NCBI GenBank assembly: GCA_034620365.1
Contig: JAQGEQ010000225.1
Span: forward strand, 496,001 to 560,000
Origin: Pegea sp. RAD2-039
Taxonomy: Eukaryota; Chordata; Thaliacea; Salpida; Salpidae
Direction of reading: 5' to 3'
Length of the DNA stretch: 64,000 nucleotides
The notes below the pieces were generated by a model. The model had not been told where the DNA came from, ran no database searches, and was given only the letters and a program-made list of their open reading frames with translations. Position 1 is the first letter of the stretch; every line of letters begins with the position of its first letter. Below are positions 38,209 through 50,575 of this stretch, one piece after another. The position numbers and the translations under genes are program-made.

Positions 38209-38499
38209 TAATATTTTATTTAAACATTAACTACAGAATATAGGAAAGATAAATTAATAGAAATAAGTTTTTATTCAATAATTACTTGACTTTTATTTAC
38301 CGCATACTTAACTTTTTTATTTGAACTTTATATCTAAATAAAAAATATCTTTTTAAAGAAATTTATTATCAAAATATCTTGTTCATTAATAGGATATAGA
38401 AGTTATTGTAAGACCTAAAATTTTTCTTTTTCTGACTAAAACTGTTTACAGAGAAAAGTATAAAATCAAATTTAAGATTTTTTAAAGTAACTAATAAAT

Positions 38500-39444
38500 A
38501 TGCCAATTATGAGAATATTCCAAACAGCGAGTGATGGTGACAGTAAAAATCAAATTCGCAAAATCGGGGTAAGTGAAAGTAGTGATTAAAAACTAGCAAT
38601 TAAATCACTAAGAATTAAAATCATATTTCAGATTGTTGAGATCGTATTTGGGATTGTTTGTATAGCTCTTGGCATAGTTGCATTAGTTTTGTTCGAAAGA
38701 GGAATATTTGATTTTATTAGTAACAGGAGAATTGAAACTTTTACTAATGGAATGATTCGATATATCAATATACCTACCACAGTTTCAGGAACAACAGTCG
38801 GTATTGGAATATGGTCTTCTTTGTTTGTAAGTATTTTTACAAACTGTAGTTTGTTAAATTTGCTGAACATATAAATAAAATATTTATAAAATATGTAATA
38901 ATTTCGAATTTGTCAGACTATTATAGCTGGGTCTGTGGCTGTATGCGCTGGATCAGCAACATCATCTAAATCCACTGTAAGTTATCTTCCCTATTTCCTA
39001 TCTTAGACAAACTAACATCTCTATTGTTCAAGGCGACCGCTCATATGGTTCTTGCTATTCTTGGGGCAATTAGTGAAGCTATTGGTTTTATAGTGGCATG
39101 TGTTTATACGCGAGCTATTTATTTTGTAAGTATTTGTGATTTTACAATTGACAACACTTTATAAATATGTGTAATATGTAGGTTTTAGGACCAAAATCTG
39201 CTGCAATTCCTATCATAATCTGTATTCTTAGCGGAACTAACTTCTTTTTATTGATTACTTCTTCTGCTTTGGCTTGCAAGATTAACTCTTGCTGTTTAGG
39301 AGTAAGTTTCAACTTGAAACAGATCAGATCTAAACTTATATTTTATAGGAAACAGCGCCAGTGGTTTATGTTGCTTCCGAAGGTCAAGCGGTAGTGACTT
39401 CTCAAGTAAAAGAGCCTACCAGTGTGGCGATTCAACCTAAATGA
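38500..39444 (+). CDS. MS4A/CD20-like four-TM protein 1
   Basis: Exons 38500-38568, 38632-38826, 38917-38976, 39033-39125, 39182-39301, 39349-39444. Total 633 nt, 210 residues. Four hydrophobic segments: IVEIVFGIVCIALGIVALVL, then SLFTIIAGSVAVCAG across the exon 2/3 junction, HMVLAILGAISEAIGFIVAC, and IPIIICILSGTNFFLLITSS. The pattern before TM1 (RKIG then IVEI) and the G-W-x4-(I/V)-x-(A/S)-G signature at TM2 resemble MS4A/CD20-like proteins (Pfam PF04103). Cysteines follow TM4 (ALACKINSCC). The cytosolic tail is short and lacks the repeats of the neighbours. First member of the six-gene cluster; third exon 60 nt. Probable plasma-membrane protein of unknown ligand. Other tetraspan families (for example MARVEL) are the alternative. 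Confidence 0.8.
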
Positions 39445-41458
39445 ACAAAATTTTGAAAGAATTTCTTTCTACTAAGAGATGCTTTTAATATTAACTTTTG
39501 TATAAACTTAAAATTTCAAAGATATCAACTTTTTTATTTTTCTTCAGCTTAATTTGATATTCTTTAAAACATTTCTGTTTCAACGAATTGTATATTTGTT
39601 TATTGTACATTCATAAGAAAGACTGGTGGTTGTAATCAAACGAAAAAGTATTAATTATATAATCTATTTGATTAACTGCTTTTCTTTATTAGATAAACAA
39701 TTGAACTTTTTAGTGAAATAAACTTTTTATCTTTAAAGTCAACTTTAATAGTTTTTCCTTGCCAAGTACTTTCTGTCCAGTTTTTTGACTTTAGCTTGAA
39801 ACGTCTTAACCTATTTTTCTATAAAATTAATTTTAAGTTTTGCCAATTTATATCACGAAACCTTTTGTAAGTTTGTAATCAATTCTTTACTCAGTAATTA
39901 CTTTAGTTTTTTATTAATTAATTCTAAACAGACTTAAATGAAATCACAAGTTTTTCTTTTCAACTATTTGGTTTACAAAACGAAACTAAACTTAAGATAC
40001 AAATAAATTTTTAAATTAAAGTAGAAAGTTATAATAATTCAGCAGAACTTTAAAGTGACATAAAAAAATTTCTAAACATATTTTCAATTGTTTAGTTGAA
40101 TGTTAAATATTTAAACAGTTTTTGTTAAATAATTGAATAAGGAGTAATATTTAATTTGAAAATAAAATAATAAAACAGTTATTAATATAACTTTTTCAGT
40201 TTGTGTAAAATTTTTGTTTAAACTACTTGAACTTATTCGTCAGAGTTTTTTGATTAAGCTATTTTGATTTCTTAACTTGTTTAGGGGAATTCCCATAAAA
40301 TAGTAAACTTTAGCACTTACAGTTTCTTGTTAGTTCCTTATGTATCAATAAATAAAATTAACCAATATTGAAATCTAAAATTGATGCTAAAAAGTGATTT
40401 CTATTCAAACTTTATAACAACCATAACCATCAATATTAAAATTATTCATAGATAATTATATTTATGAGATGCTAGTAGTTTTTTTTTTAATATTTATTTG
40501 TTTGATTTATAATTTCACAAATTATTTGGAGTTATTTTTCCATCCGCATGGTGGTGCTTTAACTTGATTTTATCTACCCACAAGATAGAATTATTTTCAA
40601 TTTTTTTATCTTCAAAGCAACAATTACGTCATCAGCGTTGGTAAAAAGCTATCAGTTATTTTCCACTTGAATGATTTAGAGGAACTATAAAATTGAAAGT
40701 CGTGTAACTAATGATATCTATAAACTAAATTATTATTTTTATTTCAAGTGTTATGTTTAAAGTCAGCTATTAGAGTTTTGATAAAGTTTACTAAAATTGA
40801 AGTTTAGTTTTTAGGAAGGATTTTATTTTTTTATTAATCTTTAAAAATGTTGTTTATAAAAACTGAAACATCTTTTTTTTTAAAAACCTAATATTTTAAG
40901 ATATAAATTTGGATTAAATAGCCTAGAATGATACAATTATGATAATAAAATCTTTTAAATTTAAAGTTAAAAAATTAACAAAGAAATCTTTTTAAGTAAA
41001 AATACTTTTTTTGTTAAATTTAAAAAATGTAGAAATATTTTGTTGTTTTAATTTTCGCTAAAAATGGATATAAAGTTCTTAACATTCCTAAAACTTATGT
41101 CACGTTTTAGAAAAAAAAGGAACTTAAAATTATTTTTTAAGAGAATAGATGCGTATTTCTTTCTATAAATTTATGATAAATTAAAAGTGAAAATCTACAT
41201 TAGAAGTTAGACCAGCTTTAGGGTTTAAGCTTGAAATAGTAATGTGATTTCGAATGCTACAAGAAATAGAATTGAAAAAAAAGAGAGCATATAGTTATAA
41301 ATAATTTACAGGCTTTGATTTTTGATTCAAGCTGTACACTTTCAAGTTGTATACTAATGTTTTCTTTTTTATAAAGAAAAAAATTTGTTTATTTATGGTT
41401 TAAAATTTTATTATTTTTACAGCTTATCAAAAGTTAAGACTATTTTTTGTAGATAAAA
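39445..41458. other. Intergenic, MS4A-like genes 1 and 2
   Basis: About 2 kb AT-rich; nothing recognised beyond the presumed promoter of gene 2. Confidence 0.55.
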
Positions 41459-43532
41459 ATGGTTGATTACTCTGAACTTAATGGCTACTCAAGCCGTGAG
41501 CTTCGAATGAAAACAACTATTCAACGAATTGGGGTGAGAAATTCCAAGTTTATTAAAAATAATAAAAATTAAAAAAACGTCCTTCCCTCAAGTTAAATCA
41601 CTTCAGACGACACACATTACATCTTAATAAGCCTATATCACCTGGTACGTTAATTAGAGCGAATTTTTTCTCATACCGCACAATTAGTACATGGAACCAG
41701 CTACCATCAGACATCGTCATGTCAGAATCACTCGTGTTGTTCAAGTAGAAGTTGAACCGTTATAATATTGCCAACATTGCCATTTCTAAACTGTATTTTT
41801 TTCCTTTTTTATATTATTATGATTCTATGTAATTGTTCACTGTTATATGCTTTGAGGACTACTGAAATGCCGAATGTTACATCTTTTACTTTCTACATTT
41901 TTCACTAAATAGATGTTATTTGTGAGAATGTGTGTCAGCGAGAGGTACTCTCTTCAGGCACCCTCCTTTGCGTTTATTATGATAAATAAATAATCTTTGG
42001 ATTAACCAATTAGGCTTTAATTAGAAAATGAATTTTCTTTTCAGATTTCTCAAGTTGTGAATGCAGTTGTTTGCATAATTCTTGGAGTGACTGCTTTTAC
42101 TCAAGAAAACTTTATGACGTATTATGAGGTGAAACAATTAGGTCTAAGAGAGTATCGTACTGATCCTTATCTCTTGGGAGCTGGAGCATCATTCTGGGTA
42201 TTAAACTGATCCTTATCTTATAACTTAAAACTTACTATGATTGATATTTATGTAACTCTCATTAATGGTAATAATTTATTAACCAATTTCTCATTTTAAA
42301 AGGCAATAGTTGATTTGAGCGCGTAACTTCGAAAACTCATTTATTTTAAATACTGGAAGTATTTGTGGTTATTAATCGTTTTTTTTTTAATTTTTTTTTT
42401 GAAGTTTCAGTATTAAACTACGTTTATTACCTCAATATTCTGATTATACAAAATCAAGTAACTTTTTTATTAATCAGAAAAATATTTCAGGTTATTGTAG
42501 CTGGGAGTATTGCTATTGGTCTAATCTGTTGCAAGTCTTATAGATCAACTGTTAGTTTCTGCATTCAAATTAAATTCTTCAAATGAAGAATAACTTTTAT
42601 TTCAGTTAATTGCTCATATTGTATTAGCAAGTATTGCGTTAGTTTCGGATTTTTCTGCTATGATGTATGCTATTGGTGGTATGCAGGTTAGTGTATTGAT
42701 TCTGTGAACTTCAATTAATTAATTGTATATACAGAACGGTTATACTGGTGGTCTGCAAATATCATTTTATATTCTGTTAGTAGCCAACTTTATACTTTTG
42801 ATAGTGAGCATCACTAATGCTAGCAAACTTGTTTGCTCATGTTGTGTAAGTATATACTCCTTAAGATATGAGGCACAGAATCTAACACTTTAATAGAGAT
42901 TTCAAAGAAACTTGGAAAATACTTTTGTTCAACAACCAGTAATTATGATACAACAACCACACACTGGTTTGCCGATACAACAACCAAATGGTGTTATGAT
43001 GCAACAACCTAATGGTATGGTAATGATACAACAACCAAATGGTGTTATGGTGCAACAACCAAATGGTATGATGGTACAACAACCAAATGGTGTTATGGTA
43101 CAACAAGCAAATGGCATGATGGTACAACAACCAAATGGTATGATGGTACAACAACCAAATGGTGTTATGGTACAACAAGCAAATGGTATGGTAATGATGC
43201 AACAACCACAAGGTAATTTTTAACAAATTGAAATACTTTTAAATATATAATCTTTCTAAATAACCATGAAATTGATGAACTTATAATCATAACTTTTTTA
43301 TTACTATAAAAATTTTTCAGTTTATTTTATCAGCAAAGTGATCTTGACTAAATTAAATATCTAAAAATATAAATCTGATATATAGATCTTGATTGAATAT
43401 ATTAACTTTGTATCTCAATTTGCAGCTGTTGTTCAGCAAAATAATAAACAAACCGAATCTACAGTAACTGAACCAGCAAACAATCAAACAAACCAGTTGG
43501 AGAAGACTGACGCACCACCAAGTTATTCCTAA
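41459..43532 (+). CDS. MS4A/CD20-like four-TM protein 2, QQPNG-repeat tail
   Basis: Exons 41459-41533, 42045-42197, 42491-42550, 42606-42686, 42735-42845, 42897-43212, 43426-43532. Total 903 nt, 300 residues. Four membrane segments: ISQVVNAVVCIILGVTAF, SFWVIVAGSIAIGLI, LIAHIVLASIALV, and FYILLVANFILLIVSI. Exon 6 encodes about eleven copies of an octapeptide of the type QQPNGVMV/QQPNGMMV built from a 24-bp minisatellite. The final exon ends APPSYS, so a PPxY motif sits at the C terminus; such motifs bind WW domains of NEDD4-type ubiquitin ligases in other proteins. Intron 1 contains a 400-bp LINE tail. The last two exons and the intron between them are an inverted near-copy of the facing gene at 45397-47054. 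An AATAAA at 43788 is a plausible poly(A) signal. Confidence 0.87.
41581..41993 (+). mobile_element. LINE 3' end in intron 1 of MS4A-like gene 2
   Basis: Plus orientation. Encodes remnants of the RT C-terminal tail (FFSYRTIS-type motif) followed by the full 3' tail with stem-loop and (ATAA)n end. Same strand as the host gene; flanking splice sites are intact. Confidence 0.87.
42930..43212 (+). repeat. 24-bp coding minisatellite, copy in gene 2 of the cluster
   Basis: Tandem 24-bp units encoding QQPNG(V/M)M(V/M), about eleven, all in frame. Because the unit is a multiple of three, the opposite strand also stays open and gives false Cys/Ile- or Trp/Leu/His-rich reading frames. Confidence 0.95.
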
Positions 43533-43641
43533 ATTTTCTATCTGAACTTTTGTATATAATGCTAATATCTAACTAGATTGGCTTGTATCTTCCAATTAAT
43601 TTAGCAAAACAATCATTTTGTAGAAACTTTATTGACCCTTT
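42950..43641 (+). repeat. Left arm of long inverted repeat
   Basis: Runs from the minisatellite through the 213-nt last intron, final exon and about 110 nt of 3' UTR. It is the reverse complement of 45288-46075. The intron shows one difference, while the last exon and UTR appear identical. Identity stops at GACCCTTTA. Confidence 0.93.
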
Positions 43642-43787
43642 ATTAATTGTAATATTTTCTTAATTTCTTAAACTTCATTTAGTTTGTATATTCTAAATCT
43701 TGCAAAAAGTTTTCTTTCACAAAACAGTATAAAGGCATGCTTCTTCTAATTCTTATTATCTATAGTATCTTATAAGCACAATATCGA

Positions 43788-43793
43788 AATAAA
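43788..43793 (+). promoter_or_regulatory. Poly(A) signal AATAAA
   Basis: Canonical hexamer 256 nt after the stop of the gene at 41459-43532 and just outside the inverted-repeat arm. Confidence 0.5.
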
Positions 43794-44349
43794 GTGGTGT
43801 AAACTGTTAAGTAATCTTTTTTTGAGGAGTTTTTTGAAGCAAAATATACTGAGAAAACCAAATCGAGCATAGAGAATTTGATGGGAAATAAATTTTTATA
43901 TGGAGTCAACCAGTTTTAACGATTTAACTTTGCTAATTATTTACATAGATATAATACAAGAAAATGATCTTATAGAAATAGTATTTTCAATCTTTTGATC
44001 ATTATTTAAATTCTCTTACTTATTTCTTATCTTATCTCTTATTTCTTAATTTTCTTTTTTATTCTATTTAAGGATTACATGATACTAGACACTATTCCTT
44101 GAAATTTAATTTTTTTTGTAGGGCATTTATTATATAAAAGCAATTTAAATATAACTTGTTTTGTTTACTCATAAAATTTGATTTTATCAAACTTTTAAAG
44201 ATGATTTTTTATCCTATGAATATCTTATCTAAATCTTCATATTGGTTAGTGATATAAACACAAAACAATTAATAGTTTTTAACTTTTTTGAATTAAGCTT
44301 CTTGGTGACGTTTAATTCTTGTTCTATTTGTTTATTTTGAAAATCTTCC

Positions 44350-44430
44350 TCACACTGTTAAATCTTTCTCTCTTTTAAGCTCTTGAAAATCTTCTATTTC
44401 CTTTTCAAGTTTTTCAGCTAGATCAACTTC
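44350..44430 (-). pseudogene. Short coiled-coil-like remnant in the inverted-repeat spacer
   Basis: The minus strand reads EVDLAEKLEKEIEDFQELKR then a stop. It is too short to name and lies in the spacer between the two repeat arms. Confidence 0.2.
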
Positions 44431-45287
44431 AAGTAAAATTAAAAACTTTAATATTTAAGCTAAAGTTAAAAAAAAACTTTTAATAGGAGAACAAGAACGT
44501 ATATTATTTAGCAACTTCTTGCTTTGTTTAGTCAATTCATGAATATTAAAAAATATTACATTTCAAAACTCAAACTGAAAACTTAAAGAACTTTTATAAA
44601 CTTGGGAACAAGATTGAGAACTTAAATCCATTTGTAATCTTCTAAAAAAACTAAAATTAGTCACAATCAGTTATATCCAGCTGGTTGAAAGGTCTTAGCT
44701 GCAGTACATTCTTAAAAATCTCACAGAGATAAGATTTTAGAAATATGTTAACTAATTCGAAGTTAGGGAAAGAGATGACGTTGTAAAAAGTCTTCAGTAG
44801 AAGAAACAAAGCTGATGCAAACTTGTAAGATACACGAGTCTTCTGCTTTGTCTTTGTAAATATTTAAGGTTCACACCTTCACATTAATTCAAAATAATCC
44901 TGAAATATTTTCCGGTTAATTACATTTATCAAAATTTACAAATAATATCATTAAAAAGAAACCAGTTTCTGTTATTAACTTTTTGCTTTTTAGTAGTTCT
45001 ATTTAATTTCATATTGTGACTAACAAAACCATTTATTTGTAAATGTAAAATATAAACAATACTCTAAAAGAAAATTTAAGTTTTATTTACATAAATAAAA
45101 GTATATCAAGAATAAAAAAGCGATTAGAATTTTGATTAAGTATTTATCAGTATCATGATCACTACAATATTAATGATTATATAATATAAACAATTTATAG
45201 AAATTAGAATTATATAAAAGAACAATTAAATTGAAAGTTAAACTGTAAAATTGTAATTCACTATCAAAATATACAATTGATTCAATT

Positions 45288-46075
45288 AAAGGGTCAATAA
45301 AGTTTCTACAAAATGATTGTTTTGCTAAATTAATTGGAAGATACAAGCCAATCTAGTTAGATATTAGCATTATATACAAAAGTTCAGATAGAAAATTTAG
45401 GAATAACTTGGTGGTGCGTCAGTCTTCTCCAACTGGTTTGTTTGATTGTTTGCTGGTTCAGTTACTGTAGATTCGGTTTGTTTATTATTTTGCTGAACAA
45501 CAGCTGCAAATTGAGATACAAAGTTAATATATTCAATCAAGATCTATATATCAGATTTATATTTTCAGATATTTAATTTAGTCAAGATCACTTTGCTGAT
45601 AAAATAAACTGAAAAATTTTTATAGTAATAAAAAAGTTATGATTATAAGTTCATCAATTTCATGGTTATTTAGAAAGATTATATATTTAAAAGTATTTCA
45701 ATTTGTTAAAAATTACCTTGTGGTTGTTGCATCATTACCATACCATTTGCTTGTTGTACCATCATGCCATTTGGTTGTTGTACCATCATGCCATTTGGTT
45801 GTTGTACCATAACACCATTTGGTTGTTGTACCATCATGCCATTTGCTTGTTGTACCATCATACCATTTGCTTGTTGTACCATCATACCATTTGGTTGTTG
45901 TATCATAACACCATTTGGTTGTTGTATCATAATACCATTTGGTTGTTGCATCATAATACCATTTGGTTGTTGTACCATCATACCATTTGGTTGTTGTACC
46001 ATAACACCATTTGGTTGTTGCATCATAACTCCATTTGGTTGTTGTACCATTGCAACAGTGTGTGGCTGCTGGACC
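45288..46075 (-). repeat. Right arm of long inverted repeat
   Basis: Partner of 42950-43641. Spacer 43642-45287, about 1.65 kb. The arm is longer because its minisatellite has more units. Confidence 0.93.
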
Positions 46076-47054
46076 ATTACTGGAGCTTTGACCACGTTTT
46101 GTCCAGTGATCTGATTAACCGCGTTTGATTGCCTAGGTTGGCGAGATATATTTGTGTTCTGCAGTATCAATTTTTTTGGTGTTTATTTCAATCGAAATTA
46201 GTTTGATTAGAAATTAAAATAAGTTCTACCAGCTTACCGTTCTAGCAATATTTTTTGGGGCAAGTTTGTTGATGCAAACAACGATGACAATCATCAAAAT
46301 TAGAATAATCACTCTTAAAGTAGTTAGCAAAATTAGAATTCCAGTAATAAGTTGATCAACCTAAAATAATCCTCAAATATAAAATAGGTTATTGTAGAGT
46401 AGCAACTTACTCCAGAATATATTGAAATCAAAAAAACACCTTTTACAAAAAGAAACAGTTTGATGAGCACTGTCACAACTAAAGAAATGTTATATCTCAC
46501 CAACTAAAAACAAAACAATCATTTTAATTAAATCAAATTAACTGAATTTGTGAAAAAATAAAAAATATGCGCACCGCTCTACAAGGTGCTTTTGAATTTA
46601 TGATAACTAGAGTTCTTACTGCCAGAACAAACACCTGAAAATTTTTGTTAAATTGGAATAAAATACTTATTTATCTAATTTTTACTCAGTTTTTACTTTA
46701 GAACTTTCACCATCTTATGTATAGATATAAATAAATTTTGAATTAACTTATCTGAATCTCAAAGTATATCTTAAACAGTTATCAAAGCACTTCAACTTAC
46801 TATTACAGATGCAGCCAGCTGTGGATATATTGAGGTTCGTTTTGATATTATCCCACTACTGACAAGACATAAAACAGCCAAAATAATTTTGGTAATCTGA
46901 AAGTAAATACAAAAGGACATTTTAATAATAACTCAATTAAAAGAGTAAATTTTTTGCTTAAATTTTACATTTATATTACCGCAAGTATATTTAATTTTGC
47001 CCTTAACTTTGAGGCATTTTTGTCATCTACATCAAGCTGAACGTATTGAACCAT
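45397..47054 (-). CDS. MS4A/CD20-like four-TM protein 3, QQPNG-repeat tail
   Basis: Exons in coding order 47054-46980, 46896-46801, 46634-46575, 46503-46411, 46360-46238, 46158-45717, 45503-45397. Total 996 nt, 331 residues. TM segments: ITKIILAVLCLVSSGIIS, the exon 2/3 junction (ASVIVFVLAVRTLVII), ISLVVTVLIKLFLFVKG, and ITGILILLTTLRVIILILMI. The extracellular loop between TM1 and TM2 is short (exon 2 is 96 nt against 141-195 nt elsewhere). Exon 6 carries about fifteen QQPNG-type octapeptides, more than the partner gene. Exon 7 (107 nt) and the 213-nt last intron match the plus-strand gene at 41459-43532 in inverted orientation with one visible base difference. The transmembrane half is clearly diverged, so only the 3' half was shared recently. 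Ends APPSYS (PPxY). Confidence 0.87.
45717..46078 (-). repeat. 24-bp coding minisatellite, copy in gene 3 of the cluster
   Basis: About fifteen units of the same repeat on the minus strand, with Ile variants (QQPNGIMM, QQPNGIMI) not seen in the partner array. The length difference suggests slippage or unequal exchange. Confidence 0.95.
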
Positions 47055-50000
47055 TTTTCTACTCCAACTAGAATTTACCCTAAAGATCTTTCTCGACAAA
47101 AAATATTCCAAATTAAAACTTAAAAAATAGTTTAGAAGTCGAAGTTCGAGAAGATATATTTTCAAACAATTGTTTAAACTTTCAATTTTAGAGTTTCTAT
47201 TGTGTAATCAAAGAAATTAAAGTCAATACAATTAAACAAGATTTTTAAAAAAATACATTAGATACTTAAAAAAATAATTTTTATCCAAATATAAAAAGAA
47301 ATTATTACAAATTTGTCGTAACTGATACAACGTTCACACTTAAAATTTACAAAAATTTTAAAATCTTAACAAATAAATAATAATTTTGTAAAAAACGTAT
47401 TTAGTTCAACCAAATTTTAGAAGTTTTAAATGATAGTTTAAGATAGTTTCATTCTAATTTTAAACAAATTATCACTTATTTTTAAAGGAGAAATTTGAAT
47501 ACTGAAACTAATAACTTTTTTGATTGAGTGTTTTAAAGAAGTTAGGTAAAGTTGTTTAGAAATATTTGTATTCAGACTAAATTGAGTTGAGCGTTTATGA
47601 TAAATTTTAAAAGAACTTTTGATCTGTTGAGTAAAACTGCTTTTCTCATAGAACAAACTTTAGGTCTAGTTTATGATTTTGATTTAATTTGTTTTATACC
47701 TATACAATTTTTGATTTATTATATTTTTAAGAATAAGAAATTACTGAAAACTAAATAAATTTGACAGAAAGTAATCTAGTCAGTTTCTTTTAACAGTTTT
47801 GAATGAAAATAAAACACTACAAACTTAAACAATGCTACAAACAAGTCTGACTTATGAAATAAAAATAAAATACAGTTACATAAGGTCTTCAAGTTTGATC
47901 TTCAACTATTTTAACTCTTACGCTGCATATAAAAAAACTATTTGAAAAAATATGAAAGAAACATTCTCTCAATCTTACAAAAAGAAAAAAAGAGAAAACA
48001 ATAAATTATCATTGAACTAATGAGCCAGTGAAAATAATATTGACTGTACCAATCAAAAGTTAACTAGGATACAAGTTGTCAACATAAATATTTCTAGGTT
48101 GATGTATAGGTTGTTGTTAAAATCTATAACTAATCTTTAAAAGATAATAAATTTGCATAAATTTTTTCTAAAGATAAGTTAATAGTTTTGTTGATATAAA
48201 AAATTATTAAACAAGTTTAATTAATAAATGGTTAGTGACAAAGTAGTACATGGAAATGTTTATTTCAAACTTTGTAGGCATCATCATTTTTCTATGATTT
48301 TAATAATCAATTAATTTTAAAAACAGATAGAAAGAACCACGAAAAAGTAACATGTTATAAGGTTTATTTGAGCATATTTTTCTACTTAAGGGTTAGGGAA
48401 TGTATTCAATTTTATCAGATTATTAAAATCACAACCAACAATTGATCTGGACTTTAGAGGCTTTCACAAAGCCTACTTTTTTAAGCTTTCGCTGTACATA
48501 GTTCAATAGTCAAAAAGTATTTAAAAATATTCATGAGTTTTCCTCAATGTGCTTATAAGAAACTCAAGTATTTTGATGAAGACCTTATTGTTTAAAACTT
48601 CAGTCTGCTATAAACCGTTTTTAATTTGGAAATTTGAAAAATACTTTTCGAGAACTGAAAGAAAGTTGAGATTGATTGACGAGATGTTGCCTTTTTCTCC
48701 TTCTATACTTGCTGAAGTGTGACCTAGCATGACGTATTTATTCGTTTTTGTAAAAGTCATAGTAAGGAACAATTGGTCAAAATCAATTGCATCAAATTGT
48801 GAGCAATTATTTCTAATATAAAACTATTAAGTTGAAATAATATTTTATATTTATCAGTTTGAAATTATTACAGAAATAGCAAATATTGGATATCTTTTTC
48901 AGTTTTGGTCAGATTAAGTCGCAAAGAATTGATTTTTCCATTTTCTTCTAATACTTCTAGTTTCTATCATGAACGCCAATACTAATTTAATCTGGATTTT
49001 ACATATACACCCACTTATTTCTAGAATTAAATAAATAAATGAAACAAACTGATGAGAATACTGTGAGATATACAACCTCTTCTAGACTTTATATGTCTTT
49101 GAGTGAAAGATTAGAGATCGCTTTAATATTTTTAGATGATTCTAAACTAATTCTTCTTGAAGTTTGTAAACTCTTCTTTAAGATTTTAGTAAGTTTTTTT
49201 TTTCGCATTTAGTTTAGTAGTTTGAGTCACACAGAATCATTACAGAGGTAAAATTGATCCTCAAGATAAATTGATTTGAAAAGTAAAAAAAAATTGATTT
49301 TACGGTCGCAAGTAACATTGACTTGTATGATGTAATTAATGCTAAAAATTAACTAAACTTGATAATGTTAATAATAATTATCAATTTGACTATTTACAAA
49401 AATTAAAAACTTTTGAAAAATTTATTAAATTAAACAAATACAAATTTTATGTTCAGAATTCTGTACAATATTAGTAACAAACAAATAGAAACTTAAATGG
49501 GTTTATTGTTTACAGCAAGATTAAATTTATCTTATCTAGAAACGCCTGAATTGTTACGAGATAGAAATATTTAGATATGAGAAATAATTCTTAGTTAGAT
49601 CGTTCTTTTCATGATATAAAAGTTTTCCATAAAAAATTGTTTAAAAATGTCAATTTTTGAATGTAACTTAATATTGAAATCAATTATTCCTTCATTGACA
49701 ACGTTGAACTAAAAGTAGAACATTTTCAAAATATTAAATATTTTATTCAAAGCAAAACGTTGTCAACTTCGAATTGAGTTTAATTTCGATTAATATTAGG
49801 TTAATAACATTTAATTTGTAAGTTAGAAATATTAAGACAAAATATTTCATAAATAGTTAAAAAAATTATATTTTGCTATTTCAGTAAAATCAACTTATTG
49901 AGATTATTGGTTTTTACCGAAGTTCTTTGATTTATAACGAAATATTCTGTTTCCTGTAGTGGTTATTGTACCCACCTGACACTCAGTGTCGTTCTGGTAG

Positions 50001-50575
50001 TTAGTCTTGGTTCCGCTGTATAACCTTGTTGGCGTGGAGAGTGGAATCCTGCTGCATGGGCAACAACTTTTTTTTCATAATTTCTACCTGGCTCACAGCA
50101 TGACTGTTCTCCGCCAAATCAGGCCATTTCTTCTTCTTCAGATGATTTATTATTTAGTATACTTAAACAAATTCATATCTACTCTGGTGAACAATTTCGA
50201 TGAAAAAATAAACAATTAAGTTTTATAAACTTTTTAATTCAAAAATATTATTTTCATTAAAGTTGCTAATCAACCAAAAAACACAGTTTTTAAAATATAT
50301 TTTTCATCTCTACATATTTAGAATAAATTTAGTAAAAGCAAACTCGTTACAAGCTAACAAAAACTTGAAGAACATTTTTTCACTAAAACCATTTTAATAA
50401 GTGACAAAATTACAATGAAAAAGTTCAGTTTTAATGTTTATTTATAAAAATATTCAAGAAATAATTTGTCTACATTTAATTATTTAATAACTTAGTAGAC
50501 ATCTGCGTAAGAAGCTCATAGTAATTGAGCTATCAATATCAAGTCCTTTTCATCATCTCTCTTTTGATAAATTGC
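47055..50575. other. Intergenic, MS4A-like genes 3 and 4
   Basis: 3.5 kb AT-rich. One deleted SINE at 49948-50104; nothing else supported. Confidence 0.55.
49948..50104 (+). mobile_element. SINE copy with large internal deletion
   Basis: A degenerate tRNA-Val-like head (TAGTGGTTATTG) is joined directly to the 3' body (CAGTGTCGTTCTGG, then GGCGTGGAGAGTGGAATCCT). The central AAACCCGGG region is missing. Confidence 0.78.

Larger units (their letters stand above)
35048..38499. other. Intergenic region before MS4A-like cluster
   Basis: Holds a LINE 3' end (35813-36127) and a broken coding-like stretch (37986-38208). No intact gene seen. Confidence 0.55.
43533..45396. other. Spacer between facing MS4A-like genes 2 and 3
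   Basis: The outer parts are 3' UTR within the inverted-repeat arms. The central 43642-45287 is unique AT-rich DNA with a poly(A) signal and one short coding-like remnant. Confidence 0.6.

Noticed and set aside
42930..43212. Tandem array considered as CRISPR
   Set aside because: Units are contiguous without spacers, in frame and translated; the genome is eukaryotic.
42882..43226. Cys/Ile- and Trp/Leu/His-rich open frames antisense to the minisatellite
   Set aside because: They are the mirror of a 24-bp in-frame repeat. The opposite strand fits the exon structure and paralogues.
45703..46128. Long plus-strand open frames over the second minisatellite
   Set aside because: Same repeat shadow; the minus strand is the coding strand by splice phases and TM segments.
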